A program made the translations under genes and the position numbers. Below the pieces are notes generated by a model. It was not told the DNA's origin. It searched no databases and saw only the letters and a list, made by a program, of their open reading frames with translations. Positions 13,401 through 22,774 of a DNA stretch of 64,000 nucleotides are shown here, piece by piece. Location: positions 31,696,599 to 31,760,598 of the forward strand of contig NC_087063.1 in the NCBI RefSeq assembly GCF_963678635.1, given 5' to 3'. This DNA is from Symsagittifera roscoffensis (lineage: Eukaryota; Xenacoelomorpha; Acoela; Convolutidae). Every line of letters starts with the position of its first letter. Position 1 is the stretch's first letter.

Positions 13401-13482
13401 AAATTGCGTTCGGTTTAGGGAACTGTAGTCTCCGAGAAAGCAGAGTCGCCAATCATGCAGCCGTATTGTGTCGCCAATTTTA
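10405..13482 (-). CDS. P-loop sulfotransferase-like protein, spliced
   Basis: The gene appears to encode a P-loop protein of the sulfotransferase type. Two coding exons are supported. One runs 13482-13049 and ends AAAGG before the donor GTAAAT. The other runs 10898-10405, is preceded by the acceptor TTTACAG and ends at a TGA/TAA-type stop. The join is in phase and yields about 309 aa. The upstream exon has a strand-loop motif KVIFAAGLEGTGHHLL, which resembles the 5'-PSB P-loop. The downstream exon has LDRNPESILTSTLGRKF, which resembles the 3'-phosphosulfate-binding R..S element. The true first exon and start codon are not certain; a candidate lies at 13741-13937. The 2.15 kb intron holds repeats and an assembly gap. 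The substrate is unknown. Confidence 0.75.
11036..11470 (-). repeat. Dispersed repeat family A, copy 3 (intronic)
   Basis: It begins with GCACAGAATGTTCCGACCAT, the shared terminal motif, and contains the inverted equivalents of the interior blocks (GTGTGATAAAC, AAGCTTGCTCGAAATC, TTTTTCTCGATACTGGGA). It lies inside the long intron of the sulfotransferase-like gene. Confidence 0.5.
11480..12035 (-). repeat. Dispersed repeat family A, copy 4 (intronic)
   Basis: The left end GCTCAGAATGCTCCGACCAT and the right end AATGGCCGGAACAATT are imperfect inverted repeats, and the sequence outside both reads GCAAGTAGCTCA in direct orientation, which could be part of a longer duplicated flank. The interior includes CGCTCGAAATTAGACG and TTTTCTCGACACTTGG. 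It lies in the intron of the sulfotransferase-like gene. Confidence 0.5.
12268..12725. repeat. Repeat family B with duplicated block around the gap
   Basis: The block GTAGCAAATTTTTTGGTAGA and its continuation occurs at about 12350 and again immediately after the gap at 12631, so at least two tandem units flank the unsequenced bases. The TTTTTGGCTGA..GACC..TTTCTAAAGG segment at 12275-12320 resembles the elements at 53037 and 61791. Confidence 0.55.
12431..12630. other. Assembly gap (200 N)
   Basis: Exactly 200 undetermined bases are placed between two copies of the same repeat unit. The round size and repeat context suggest a scaffold gap of uncertain true length. Open frames reported across it are meaningless. 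Confidence 0.98.
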
Positions 13483-13740
13483 CTTAGTCAAACATTCGAT
13501 AGATCAAACCTGCAAGTTTTGCTTTCTTTTCTCAAATTCTTTTCTCTAAAGTTGAAAAAAAACTAAGGGCAACTTGGATGAGGTCCTCAGATCTACAGTT
13601 TTTTCGCTTGCCCAAAAACGGCCCTGATTAACTTTTTCAGAAGCTCATCTTATCAAATTACTTTTTAGATACTAAAAACTATTTACCCCTGCGAATAACT
13701 AGCCTAATAAAGTTAAAGCATTTTTTTTTCAGGTGATCAC

Positions 13741-13937
13741 TTAGTCATTAAATGCCATATGCTTAGTTTGTGAGGAATAAGTGCGAGTAACTCGCTCTGG
13801 TGATTTTGCTCAGAGGAGATGTTCCAGTCAGTTAGTGATTCGAGTCCGGTTAAGACCTCCACTTTTAGCAAATTGAAATTTTCGTGGTTCCAAAATATGT
13901 TATTCAACTTCGCATTTTTCAACTTCTCACTTTAATA
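13741..13937 (-). CDS. Possible upstream exon of the sulfotransferase-like gene
   Basis: An open frame on the - strand ends at ATGACTAA followed by GTGATC, and joining there would keep the phase of the exon starting at 13482. It contains no in-frame ATG at its beginning, so it would be an internal exon. The donor is weak (GTGATC) and I recognise no domain. Treat this as a suggestion only. Confidence 0.22.
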
Positions 13938-14248
13938 GTCAAACACATTTCGCAATATTTGAAACCATTTTTTTTTCATTGCGAATGATACAGGATTTAG
14001 ATTCGAGACTTTTAGTAAAAGATGATTAAATCTGATTGCAATGTTTTCGCGATTGAGTTCAGCTTTATTGAGGTTGTCAGATGAGCTGTTTTGGATTAAA
14101 TGGGTGCTCGAAAACAGCTTTTGTTTTTTTTCTAAATTAATTTTTTCAATTAAATGAAAGACGTAGCAGCTTTTTACGCCGACATGTGCCAGGACAGGTA
14201 GTAGTCAATTTGAGTTTGAGTAAAAACAGAAAAGCTAGAATCACATTG

Positions 14249-14656
14249 TGAGTTATGACTGGGGCGTAACTCATAGAGTAATTTCGGATAGGGTACACCG
14301 TCTGCTCGTCACGCTATCTTATTTTCGGCCGGATAGATTCGTGCAACTTCTTAGTCTAATACCGATCCTAATCTTACTCTTATACTATCTAGTCTCAGGT
14401 TGTTTAACTAGTCTCTGCTAGGCTCAATAGATCTAGGGTATACTGGTTTATTGCGGCTGCTGAAGTGCTCGGGAGAGTCCAACTAATTTCTAAGTTAAAT
14501 TCAAATCTCTCTGGTGCTGAAATTACAAGTAACTTCAGCACTTACAAATAAGTGGGTTGTTAGTTAGATGGATCATGATTGGTTAATATTAAATACTTTA
14601 CATTGGTAAAACATTTAATTTATCCAATCATAAAATATAGTTTAGATCAGGTTCCA
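14249..14656 (-). repeat. 3' LTR
   Basis: This is the downstream LTR in element orientation, equal in length to the copy at 32691-33098. It carries an AATAAA at 14452-14447 on the - strand. The sequence just upstream of it (AACCCGGATGGG on the - strand) is only weakly purine-rich, so the polypurine tract is not well defined. Confidence 0.93.
14447..14452 (-). terminator. Candidate polyadenylation signal AATAAA in the 3' LTR
   Basis: The hexamer AATAAA lies on the - strand within the LTR. In the downstream LTR it would direct 3' end formation of the element RNA. The same hexamer is in the other LTR at the matching position. Confidence 0.5.
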
Positions 14657-16220
14657 CCCATCCGGGTTTTACAGTGTTTTTTAGAACAGTTCTTCTGTAG
14701 TTCAAGGATGGATGATGGACGTTGGTATTTGGCGAACATCACAATTTTCTTTCGCTTCTCCTTGTGACAACGACTGAGTCTTTGCAACAAAACCAATTCT
14801 GATTTCAGAATGGTTGGCTATGTCAGGTTTTTCTGTTCTTCAGGGAGAACTTCCTTTGTATCTGATCTAGCTTGGGAATGGCGTGGAGATTGTGCGTGGA
14901 GGGGATGCCTGATTACTCGGATCTGTACGTATACTTGAACATCGAGGTGGTCATTGGTCTAGTTCAATGAAGTCCTTTTCTGCGAAGTCAAGTCGTACTC
15001 TAAATCCTTTGAGTTGTGATTGTGAGTGGCATATCGATTGTAGTTGGTCATTCTCTCTCGAGTGTAGTGAGGTCGTCTTGTCTTTTGATGTTCGTCCTTG
15101 GTGTTGTATTCTGATCTATATATTGCATCATGTGATTTTACATTTTATAAAACTTTTATTAGTTTAATATTTTTTAATCATGATTTTAGTTAGTTGTTTT
15201 CACAAAAGCTTTTTGTTTTAGTTCGGTTATTTTGAAGAGTTACTCACCCTTGAGTAGCTCTTATTAAAAATAAAGGTGTGGTCACAAAGCGTGGATGTAG
15301 CGCGGTGGGTTAGGCCGGCTATAGAGCATGCTCAGGACGTCCTTTCCTGGTGGGTTAGGCCAGGTGTGGGAGTATGATTTCATGCGGTTTTTGTGAGGGG
15401 TCCTGTTATGTGACAACGTTTTATGTTGGGTTTGTTGTGGTTTTACTTATGTTTCTTTGGTTGTGTCCTTTTTTCAAAAATCAAATTGTTTGTGGTATGG
15501 GTTTGTCTTTCGACTTTTTTGTGTTTTATTATTTCTTTCTAAGACTTTATAATAGTCTTCAAAAGAATAAATTATCCAGTTTTAAACTGGGTTAATCCGG
15601 TTTGGGTACCGTTGGTTTCCTTTTCTTAGTCATGCTGTTATTCTATGATTTGTGGTATTTAGTAAGCTGCGTTGGTTAGTTTTGTTTAGTATATGATTCC
15701 TCTCCAACCGGGTTAAAGGAAAGTTTGAAACTTGTTATCGTGTGTTAGAGTTATTGAGTGTGAAAACTTGAAACTGAAATTCATTATTTTAAACAATTCT
15801 TCGTGGGCGAGCTGTGCGAGTATGGATAGAATTTCTGTGCGAGTGAATGAAAATATCAAAAGGTTAGTACTGCAATTGCATTTTATTAATTTACTGCATA
15901 GAATTTGGAAATTTACTGCTAGTAATGGGGGAATTTTAAGATACAAATTTTCATCATATGTAGATTTACTGCTTTTGGGGGAAAATTTTATAAATTAATT
16001 TACTGCATTGGTATTGAATTTATAAATTTATATGTGTAAGAGATTAATAGAATTTTGGAAATTTGTTTGATGAAATTTGCGATTTTTATTTGTCTTTTGT
16101 GGTTTTTGTAGGTGATCGTCGGATGAAGGCTAAAAATCTAAAGAAAACATGAATAAAGAATGGTGAGTTTTTTCAATATTTTAATTAGTTAGTAATATTC
16201 ATTTAATTCATACTTACCTG
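14657..16220 (-). other. 3' untranslated region of the retrotransposon
   Basis: About 1.56 kb lies between the last ORF and the 3' LTR. It holds no credible coding frame. A short direct repeat GGTGGGTTAGGCC occurs at about 15304 and 15350 on the + strand. Confidence 0.5.
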
Positions 16221-18014
16221 TTAGTCGTCGGGGAAAAAACCGTGGGGGAAGATGTCGTGAATTAGTTCTGAAGTTGTGAGTAGTTTAGCTAATATGCGGA
16301 TGATATTTTTAGTTTGAAGTAGTGGCCAAAGCAATTGAAGTGCCTTAATGGTGGTTAGTTCTTCAGTGCCTACTGCAAACTCATAAGGTGTGTTTTGGAT
16401 TAAGTTATATAATTTGTGGTTAAATGTAGTGTTATGGATGAATTCTAAAATGGGGATTTCTATAGGCTGTACAAACTCGTGCGGGATAAGGAAGGGTCGG
16501 GATTCTTCGGCGTTGAAGGTCTTGGTGATGGGACAGAAGATGTACATTTGGGTTATGGGGTCATAATTACGAAGAATACCATGAAGGTTAGTGTCTTTAA
16601 TACAATATGTGAAATTTAGGAAATATGGTGAAGTGTATTTTGAATTGATGAATTGGAAACGATGGTGTGGTTGTCTAGAGGGTGTGTGGAGGTCAAAGTG
16701 ATTTTGGATGAAACGATAGTAACTGTATGTATGTGTTTGTTTAGTTCGCAACATAATATCGTGTGAGCAGTGTAAATCTCTTTCGTGTGGTGCAAGGAAA
16801 TGAAAGGTTAGTGAGAAGATTTGGAAGCGTTCTTTAAAACTTTCGTATGCTTGTGTGCTTGTTAGTGCTTCTGAAATAATGTGATCAAACTTTCGGTCAA
16901 AGATGTTTAGTGTAAATACATATGGTGTCTTGATGAAAAATTTCTCGGTGATTTGTGGATTAGCGAAGCGATCTTCATCTAAGAATTGATCTTGGTTAGC
17001 TCTTATGATGTTGTGATCGTAGTATTCTAGTGTATATTCATTAGCTCTAGGTGCAGTGTGTATTTTTAGTGATTTTTTATATCCTACGTAAGTAAATTGT
17101 CTAGCGGTGAGTGGTGTAGTTAGTCGATATAGCATGTCTTTGTTTCGGTCTGTATCGATGGAAGTGTTGGTTAAAGGTAAGCAAAGAGGGTTAGTGAAAT
17201 GATAGTATGAGGTCCAAGAGAGAGTGGGCATTAAAACGTATTCGTCTACAAAGTTGCGTGTTTCGTTAGCGTCATGAGGGGTGTTTAAGGTGTATTGTGG
17301 AAATGAGGGTAAAGTGATAGCTAAAAATTCTCTTGTGTTAGTATGCTGGGGGTGATTGATGTATTCACGGGCTGTTCCTGGTTTTGCTGGGAAAGGATGG
17401 TTGGGGAATTTTCTTTTAAAAGTGCGGTAAGCTCTATTAGTATTGAGTGAGGATTCAGTTGATGTGGATGATGGTGCTAATGATTCAGTATAATTTGAAG
17501 AGGGTGTAGGAGGATTGGTTGAATTTGTAGTGGAGGAGATTTGGTTTATGGTCGGGGTGTTAAGGTGGTAGGGTTGTTGTTGGAGGGTAATAAAATTGTC
17601 TAGCTCTGGTGAGATTCGGGGGGTATCTGGAGATGATTGGTCAGAGTGGTATGAGGAGTAGGTTGGGGTAACTTGGGAAGCATAAGAGGGTGTAGGAGTG
17701 ATGGGGTCAGGGTTATTTGACAATATGGGTTGAAAGGGAGGTTGAGAAAAATGAGAAGGGTTATGGAAATTATTGGATGGAGATGGTTCTGAGTCGGCAA
17801 ATTCATCGGGGGTTTCAATATTCGGGTTATTTAGCTGTGAGATGGAGTATAAAACTGAAATTTGTGAGTTAGTGTCGGAATTCATGCCTGATGTTACATT
17901 GCTAGATGGAAAATCGGGTGGCGGAAAAGCAAAAAGTGGGATTATTGGGATTGAAGAGGTAAGGTTGGTTGGATGGGAATTTGATCGATGGAGTGATCCA
18001 AGTTGGCGGCTCAT
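16221..18014 (-). CDS. 597-aa protein of unknown function, coupled to env
   Basis: The ATG sits in the ATGA overlap with the env stop at 18011-18014. The first ~200 residues are low-complexity, rich in Ser, Pro, Thr and Asn. The remaining ~400 look folded and rich in Tyr, Phe and His, with segments such as LSWTSYYHFTNPLCLPL and ARQFTYVGYKKSL. There is no signal peptide or membrane segment and no recognisable enzyme motif. Its place at the 3' end of a retrovirus-like element and the start-stop overlap suggest an accessory or structural protein made by coupled translation. I do not recognise a family. Confidence 0.65.
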   Translation of the reverse strand: MSRQLGSLHRSNSHPTNLTSSIPIIPLFAFPPPDFPSSNVTSGMNSDTNSQISVLYSISQLNNPNIETPDEFADSEPSPSNNFHNPSHFSQPPFQPILSNNPDPITPTPSYASQVTPTYSSYHSDQSSPDTPRISPELDNFITLQQQPYHLNTPTINQISSTTNSTNPPTPSSNYTESLAPSSTSTESSLNTNRAYRTFKRKFPNHPFPAKPGTAREYINHPQHTNTREFLAITLPSFPQYTLNTPHDANETRNFVDEYVLMPTLSWTSYYHFTNPLCLPLTNTSIDTDRNKDMLYRLTTPLTARQFTYVGYKKSLKIHTAPRANEYTLEYYDHNIIRANQDQFLDEDRFANPQITEKFFIKTPYVFTLNIFDRKFDHIISEALTSTQAYESFKERFQIFSLTFHFLAPHERDLHCSHDIMLRTKQTHTYSYYRFIQNHFDLHTPSRQPHHRFQFINSKYTSPYFLNFTYCIKDTNLHGILRNYDPITQMYIFCPITKTFNAEESRPFLIPHEFVQPIEIPILEFIHNTTFNHKLYNLIQNTPYEFAVGTEELTTIKALQLLWPLLQTKNIIRILAKLLTTSELIHDIFPHGFFPDD

Positions 18015-20629
18015 CGTGGGCTAAAAAAATTATTATTTTGAGATTGAAAAGCGGTGGTATGGGGTTGTTCAATAATTTGTTCATAAGTGTTATCATCGTG
18101 TGATTGATGTGTCATTATATGCTGTACGGGACTTTGTGATGTGATGAGTCTAAAATTTGGATTATGTGTGATTGCTAAATTTCGAAAATTTCGTGGGACT
18201 AGGGATAGTGGATGGTTATTTGGCAGGGGTGGCAATTGTGGTGCCGTTGGCTGTGTGTCTACATTGTTATGTTCTTCGTCGTATGTATTTTGTCGTGTTG
18301 TTATTTTTGTGTTATATTCTTTTATTTGTGCGTCTAAAAGAATTTTGTTTATAGATGTGGAAAAGATTCCAAAAAATCCTGCAAAGAGTATGCGTGCTAC
18401 ACTTGCTTGTCTGTTTACTTGTGTGTGTATAGCACATGTATTGTAGATTCCTTTTAAGAGTGAGAAAAGAAATCCAATAAAGTTAAACATTGCGTATAAA
18501 ATAGTCAATTTTTCTAAGATGTAGTAGGGCCATCCTAGAAAATCTAGGATCTCATTTTTGAGTGTAACAAAGCTAAAAATGTTGATTGGTGATATATCTT
18601 GGGGACGGTATTTTTCGCCGTTTAGATATATATAATCTTTAATGTCTTTAAAATATCCGCTATAGTCTTGTGTGTAGATATCGGCAAATCCTGCGGTTTC
18701 TGCAAGTTTGCGTAAGTTTTGGTCAATTGATTGTCTTTGTATAGGGTCCATTTGTGTTAGTAACTCTTGGAATTGTTGTGTTCTAATGTGATGTTGAATA
18801 TCTGATTTTGAATAGATTCCTATTGATTGTAAGTCTATATTTGGGTTTCGAGCGATAGCGCGAATGCTTTCTGGTGAAAATTTTTTGAGTGATTGCATTA
18901 ATGTGGGGTATGGAGTGAGAAGATAATATTTATTTTCATCAGGGTTTAGTTGTACTACATTGTGGCTATTTTCTGATCCACATGGGACTGCGGTATCCCA
19001 GAAATAGGTTCTTCGTGAAAGTGTATCCACGAAATGTACTTTATTCTTATAAAAGATAGGGATTCTTTTATAACATCGTTTATCTTCAAAAACGTATAGT
19101 GGTGATACTTTTTTAGTACAAGTATAAAACCATAAGATGTTTCCTTCATAGTCTAAAAAATTTGATCTATTTCCTGATAATAAATATCCTGCGTAGGGTA
19201 TTTTTAATACTGCTAGTGCAAGTGATTGTAATATTTGTGTTCGTTCTAATTCGCATAGTTGATGTAGTGTTTCTAATTCGGAGAGTGACATTTCTTGAAA
19301 AATGCGGCTAATTGTATAGTCTAGTTTCATATCCAAATGAATATCATAGTGGATATTACCAAAATATGTGGTATTCATTAGTGATAATTCTTGTAAGCGT
19401 GTGCTTCTGGTGTCATAAGGTTTTAGATGTCCACCAGGTTGTCCGTTGCTTTTTTCAAAATTAACTGGTATATAGGATGTTCCTTCGTTTAGAGGATGAC
19501 CTGTGGCATATGGGTCGATTTTTACTTTTCCAGTGGTCATGTCGAATCCTTTTTCATATTCAACTAAAATTTCAGAGTATTGTGTTCTGTGAAGTGGATT
19601 TCTGTATTTACATGCAAGTTCTGTTTCTTGATATATTTGAAAACGTGTCAATTTATTTTCTATGTTATCTATGTTTCTAAAATCGGAACTTAGTTTTCGT
19701 GATGGATGGACTTGTTCGTAAGGAATTGATTGTATGAAATATTTTTCGTGAAATTTTATCATACGAGCGTGTATTTTTGCTACTTGAAATGTTGTACATG
19801 TGTCTTCGGGGAACCAAACAATTGTTGCTTGTGTTCTTGTTGTAGGGTCGCAATATCCTTGATCGTTTTTACAAGGTAGTCGGATTCCTTGATAGATCAT
19901 TGTATTATCAGATAAATCTCGTGTGAGTTGTATTTTTTCGAGTTGTATTTTCCAATCGAAAAACATTATTTCTTGATATCCTTTATTTTTTGTGCTTGCT
20001 TTGCAGTTTGATGGGTTATTTATACCAATGTGTGGTATCCAATGTTTATCATGTAGGTCATATGTTAATCGTCCGTGTGCGCCGTTATACGGGTATTTTT
20101 CGTCTAGTTTTATATGTCCTTGGTGTCTTTCAAGTTGTGATTGATGTACAGAGTCTGAAAAAACTTGAAAATTAACTAATTTTCTTTGGGAATTTTTATT
20201 TTGTGTGATGTTTAGTCTAAGTAATTCATTTTTACAATCGTCGGGATTGAGATGTAAAAGACGTTCTATATTACTTTGATAGAATGATTCATGGTCAAGT
20301 CGGTTTTTGTTTCCGTTCGAGACTTGTGAACAATGTACTTTCTTTTCGGAAAATGTTGCTGTGAATTTATAACCTGTAACTGTTGTAGCTCGGGCTTTTG
20401 AGTAGAGTGTTGCTATTATATCTGTGGTTTCTATAGCTTGTGGTTCTGTTTCACATTGTGATACTTGATTGATTGCATATTTATGTAGTGTTTTTTGTTC
20501 ATTTTCTTCGCAATCGTAATGTGTTACTAATAAATCTTGTGGTCCTGTACGAGGTGAAGGGTTTATGTTTTGAATTGAAGTTACTAGAAAAAGGAGTTGG
20601 AGAAAATTTAATAATTTTAGAATATACAT
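18011..20629 (-). CDS. env: Envelope-like glycoprotein, 872 aa, chuvirus-glycoprotein-like pattern
   Basis: The protein begins with a signal peptide (YILKLLNFLQLLFLVTSI). It has a Cys-containing ectodomain of about 680 residues, hydrophobic segments near residues 690-735 (WPYYILEKLTILYAMFNFIG, then FLFSLLKG) and about 750-770, and a polar tail of about 100 residues. The early HYDCEEN...VSQCETEP pattern and the central CELERTQILQ ... YLLSGNRS ... CYKRIPIFY ... TAVPC layout resemble my recollection of glycoproteins of chuviruses (Jingchuvirales) and env genes captured by some LTR elements. I see no furin site and no baculovirus-F-type cleavage region. It would mediate membrane attachment and fusion of particles. 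The stop overlaps the next ATG (ATGA). Confidence 0.75.
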   Translation of the reverse strand: MYILKLLNFLQLLFLVTSIQNINPSPRTGPQDLLVTHYDCEENEQKTLHKYAINQVSQCETEPQAIETTDIIATLYSKARATTVTGYKFTATFSEKKVHCSQVSNGNKNRLDHESFYQSNIERLLHLNPDDCKNELLRLNITQNKNSQRKLVNFQVFSDSVHQSQLERHQGHIKLDEKYPYNGAHGRLTYDLHDKHWIPHIGINNPSNCKASTKNKGYQEIMFFDWKIQLEKIQLTRDLSDNTMIYQGIRLPCKNDQGYCDPTTRTQATIVWFPEDTCTTFQVAKIHARMIKFHEKYFIQSIPYEQVHPSRKLSSDFRNIDNIENKLTRFQIYQETELACKYRNPLHRTQYSEILVEYEKGFDMTTGKVKIDPYATGHPLNEGTSYIPVNFEKSNGQPGGHLKPYDTRSTRLQELSLMNTTYFGNIHYDIHLDMKLDYTISRIFQEMSLSELETLHQLCELERTQILQSLALAVLKIPYAGYLLSGNRSNFLDYEGNILWFYTCTKKVSPLYVFEDKRCYKRIPIFYKNKVHFVDTLSRRTYFWDTAVPCGSENSHNVVQLNPDENKYYLLTPYPTLMQSLKKFSPESIRAIARNPNIDLQSIGIYSKSDIQHHIRTQQFQELLTQMDPIQRQSIDQNLRKLAETAGFADIYTQDYSGYFKDIKDYIYLNGEKYRPQDISPINIFSFVTLKNEILDFLGWPYYILEKLTILYAMFNFIGFLFSLLKGIYNTCAIHTQVNRQASVARILFAGFFGIFSTSINKILLDAQIKEYNTKITTRQNTYDEEHNNVDTQPTAPQLPPLPNNHPLSLVPRNFRNLAITHNPNFRLITSQSPVQHIMTHQSHDDNTYEQIIEQPHTTAFQSQNNNFFSPR

Positions 20630-21753
20630 GTGTATGATAATCCTGAGTATGGATTATAAAATGTAATGTAACCAATTGTGTTTTTGGTGTATCTGTCGTA
20701 TTTATATATTACTTCGGTAGTTATAAACGGTGGTGGTAGTGATTGAGCTGTGATGTTAGGTGGATTTAATGGGTAGGGATGTTGTGTAATATTGTTTAAT
20801 TTAACTGTGATTTCAAACTTTAATTGTAAACTGTTTTGTTGGAGTATTTGAATATTGTGATCACGGATATCGTTGTGAATATCTTGGCGATATTGTAATC
20901 TATTAAGTGCCCAGTTATGAAGGCGGTTACTTTCTTGATGCTGTCCAAATAATGGTGGAGGTGCTGTGAATGTATTCCAATCTAATCTTAAAGGAATATT
21001 TACTGAAGATTGTTCTCGATATCTGGCGTCGAGATTATTTGGAAAATTTAAGTTAAAGGGTAGTGGTGAAAATTGACTTGTTGATGGTGTTGATGGTAGT
21101 GATAGTGTTTCTGGTAGTGATGAGGATGTTGTTGTATCCGTAGAAATATCTATGGGGTCATTGGCTAAATTTGGTTCACCTTGTGTAAATGAATGTGTAG
21201 TCCAATATGGTAGTCGTGATGTTAGGTTTGGGGGGTTAAAAGGGTTTTCTCGTATTTGTTCAGATGTTGGTGTTGAACCTAAGTAGTCTGAAGGTAGACT
21301 TGAAGTGCTTCGTTGTGAAAGAAGTGTAGGGGTTTCTGGTGTGATACCAGTGGTGTTTTCTGGAGTAGTTTGTGTTGGGGATTGAGGTATATCAAAATGA
21401 ACTCGGGGAGTTTGAAAATTTCTATTTCGTCGAGGATGTATAATTTGTCTATTTATTTCTGTTGTGTTTTGGTTTTGACTAAGGTTTCGTATTCTACTTA
21501 GTTCTTGTGGTAGTGTTGGGTAAAGATTATATGTTGGTTCACTTAGAGGTGCTTGTCGTTGAACTGGTTCTAGTGGTTCAGATAAACGAGCGTGCCGTTC
21601 TTCAAAGGTGTATGGATTGTCTTGAAAAGAAATTCGTGTAGATGTTTGAGGATTTTGAGTAGTTGAAGGTGGTGTTGGATTATCTTGGGATGATGTCGGT
21701 GAAGACTGATTTTGTGACTGTTGGGTAGCAATTTTTGATGGATTTTTGAATTG
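20617..21753 (-). CDS. 378-codon open frame with no methionine; Pro/Thr/Ser/Gln-rich N half
   Basis: Directly after a TAA at 21756-21754 the - strand stays open for 378 codons and stops at 20617, 13 nt inside the env start. My reading finds no ATG in this frame. The first ~230 residues are rich in Pro, Thr, Ser, Gln and Asn. The last ~120 look more ordered (NIPLRLDWNTF, LHNWALNRLQYRQD, FEITVKLNN, TKNTIGYITFYNPYSG). Length, composition like the neighbouring real genes and tight overlap with env argue that it is translated. Expression would need splicing (for example to an AG in ACCCAACAG near 21720), frameshifting or a non-AUG start. Function is unknown. Confidence 0.65.
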   Translation of the reverse strand, partial: QFKNPSKIATQQSQNQSSPTSSQDNPTPPSTTQNPQTSTRISFQDNPYTFEERHARLSEPLEPVQRQAPLSEPTYNLYPTLPQELSRIRNLSQNQNTTEINRQIIHPRRNRNFQTPRVHFDIPQSPTQTTPENTTGITPETPTLLSQRSTSSLPSDYLGSTPTSEQIRENPFNPPNLTSRLPYWTTHSFTQGEPNLANDPIDISTDTTTSSSLPETLSLPSTPSTSQFSPLPFNLNFPNNLDARYREQSSVNIPLRLDWNTFTAPPPLFGQHQESNRLHNWALNRLQYRQDIHNDIRDHNIQILQQNSLQLKFEITVKLNNITQHPYPLNPPNITAQSLPPPFITTEVIYKYDRYTKNTIGYITFYNPYSGLSYTCIF

Positions 21754-21758
21754 TTACT

Positions 21759-21947
21759 TTAGTGAGAAGGTTTATGTTTATTATAATATTCTTCTAAAAA
21801 AAGAATTAGGAAAATTGTTGCTAGGGCAAATGTGATGATTGCTTTCTTTATACATTTACATATGGTCAAAATGAGGGATGATAAAAATGTTATAAAGATT
21901 ACAAACAATAGAAAAATATCAGTTCTACTGAAAATTGTTCGTATCAT
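21759..21947 (-). CDS. 62-aa membrane protein, unknown
   Basis: The ATG lies in the ATGA overlap with the preceding 76-aa frame. The protein has a short polar start, two hydrophobic segments around a CKCIKK basic turn (FLLFVIFITFLSSLIL and IITFALATIFLILFL) and a polar tail. This is the layout of a hairpin-like two-span membrane protein. No family is recognised. Confidence 0.5.
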   Translation of the reverse strand: MIRTIFSRTDIFLLFVIFITFLSSLILTICKCIKKAIITFALATIFLILFLEEYYNKHKPSH

Positions 21948-22174
21948 TTAGACAAGTTGTTAAAATCGTACCTGTGGATATATTCAAGGGTTTTGGAAAG
22001 TTGGAGGTATAGTTCAATTATTGTGTAGAAAATTAAGAAAATATTACAAAAAATTATTATGATTATTAGAAAAGATTCGATGATATCAAAAAGAAATATT
22101 ATAAAAGTTTGGAGTATTGAAAAAAAATGTTTAAAATTGATAAGTATTTGAACGACTGTTTGAGAGAAAAGCAT
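21944..22174 (-). CDS. 76-aa hydrophobic protein, unknown
   Basis: The frame starts with an alternative or ATG codon near 22174 and encodes a protein dominated by Ile, Leu and Phe, with one or two membrane segments (FDIIESFLIIIIIFCNIF). It ends in an ATGA overlap with the next frame at 21944-21947. The repeated use of 4-nt overlaps here argues that the frame is real. Function is unknown; a small accessory membrane protein or part of an envelope complex is possible. Confidence 0.5.
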   Translation of the reverse strand: MLFSQTVVQILINFKHFFSILQTFIIFLFDIIESFLIIIIIFCNIFLIFYTIIELYLQLSKTLEYIHRYDFNNLSK

Positions 22175-22774
22175 TTAAGAAATGATCTCTTGGTCGAATA
22201 TTTTTTGCTGTTTGAGGCGATTTTCTAGTGTGGTCGAATTATTTATTAGTTTTTTGACAAGTGGGTTGAGTTTCGTAAAAATTTGTTGGGGGCAATTTTC
22301 ATGGTGACTGGGAGGTCGTCTTTTTCTTTATTTTTGTTTGTCAAATGATCCGGGGTATGGTGAGATTTTTATACTTTAGGCTAATTAAAATTTTCATTTT
22401 GTGACTTTAGGCTAAGTTATCAAATTTGTTTTGGGGGTATTCGTGGTCTGAGTTGGGGAAATATTGTTGATCTTTGGGTTATTAGATAAGGGAGGGGTAC
22501 GGTATTATGGTGATATTTATTTTAGCTGTCAAGTTGGAGTGGTTTGCTTATTTTTAACCTGGAGGTTGTAAAGTTATAGTTAGAGATGTGCCTGGAGTTC
22601 TAGATTATTCGTCTAATTGATCTTAGTTTGAGTTAGAGAAAGTGGCGGATTGGATGAATCCTATTGGTCTATTTTGAACTAGAATTATTGCGTACTTGTG
22701 AGCATGTTATTTTGAAAAAATGAAATGAAAAATGTTACGGAGGTTTCAAGATTGTGAAGTGTAAAATTTTAAAA
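22175..22774 (-). other. Noncoding interval after pol
   Basis: About 600 bases between the pol stop and the first small membrane ORF hold no long frame. The segment may carry splice acceptors for downstream genes, but I cannot place one with confidence. Confidence 0.4.

Noticed and set aside
14249-14656. Treating the 408-bp repeats as an unrelated segmental duplication
   Set aside because: TG...CA ends, the ATTG duplication, a primer-binding site and the enclosed pol gene make LTRs the only good explanation.
18011-20629. Classifying the env as baculovirus-F-like (errantivirus type)
   Set aside because: I see no furin-type site followed by a fusion peptide, and the cysteine pattern fits a different glycoprotein family better.
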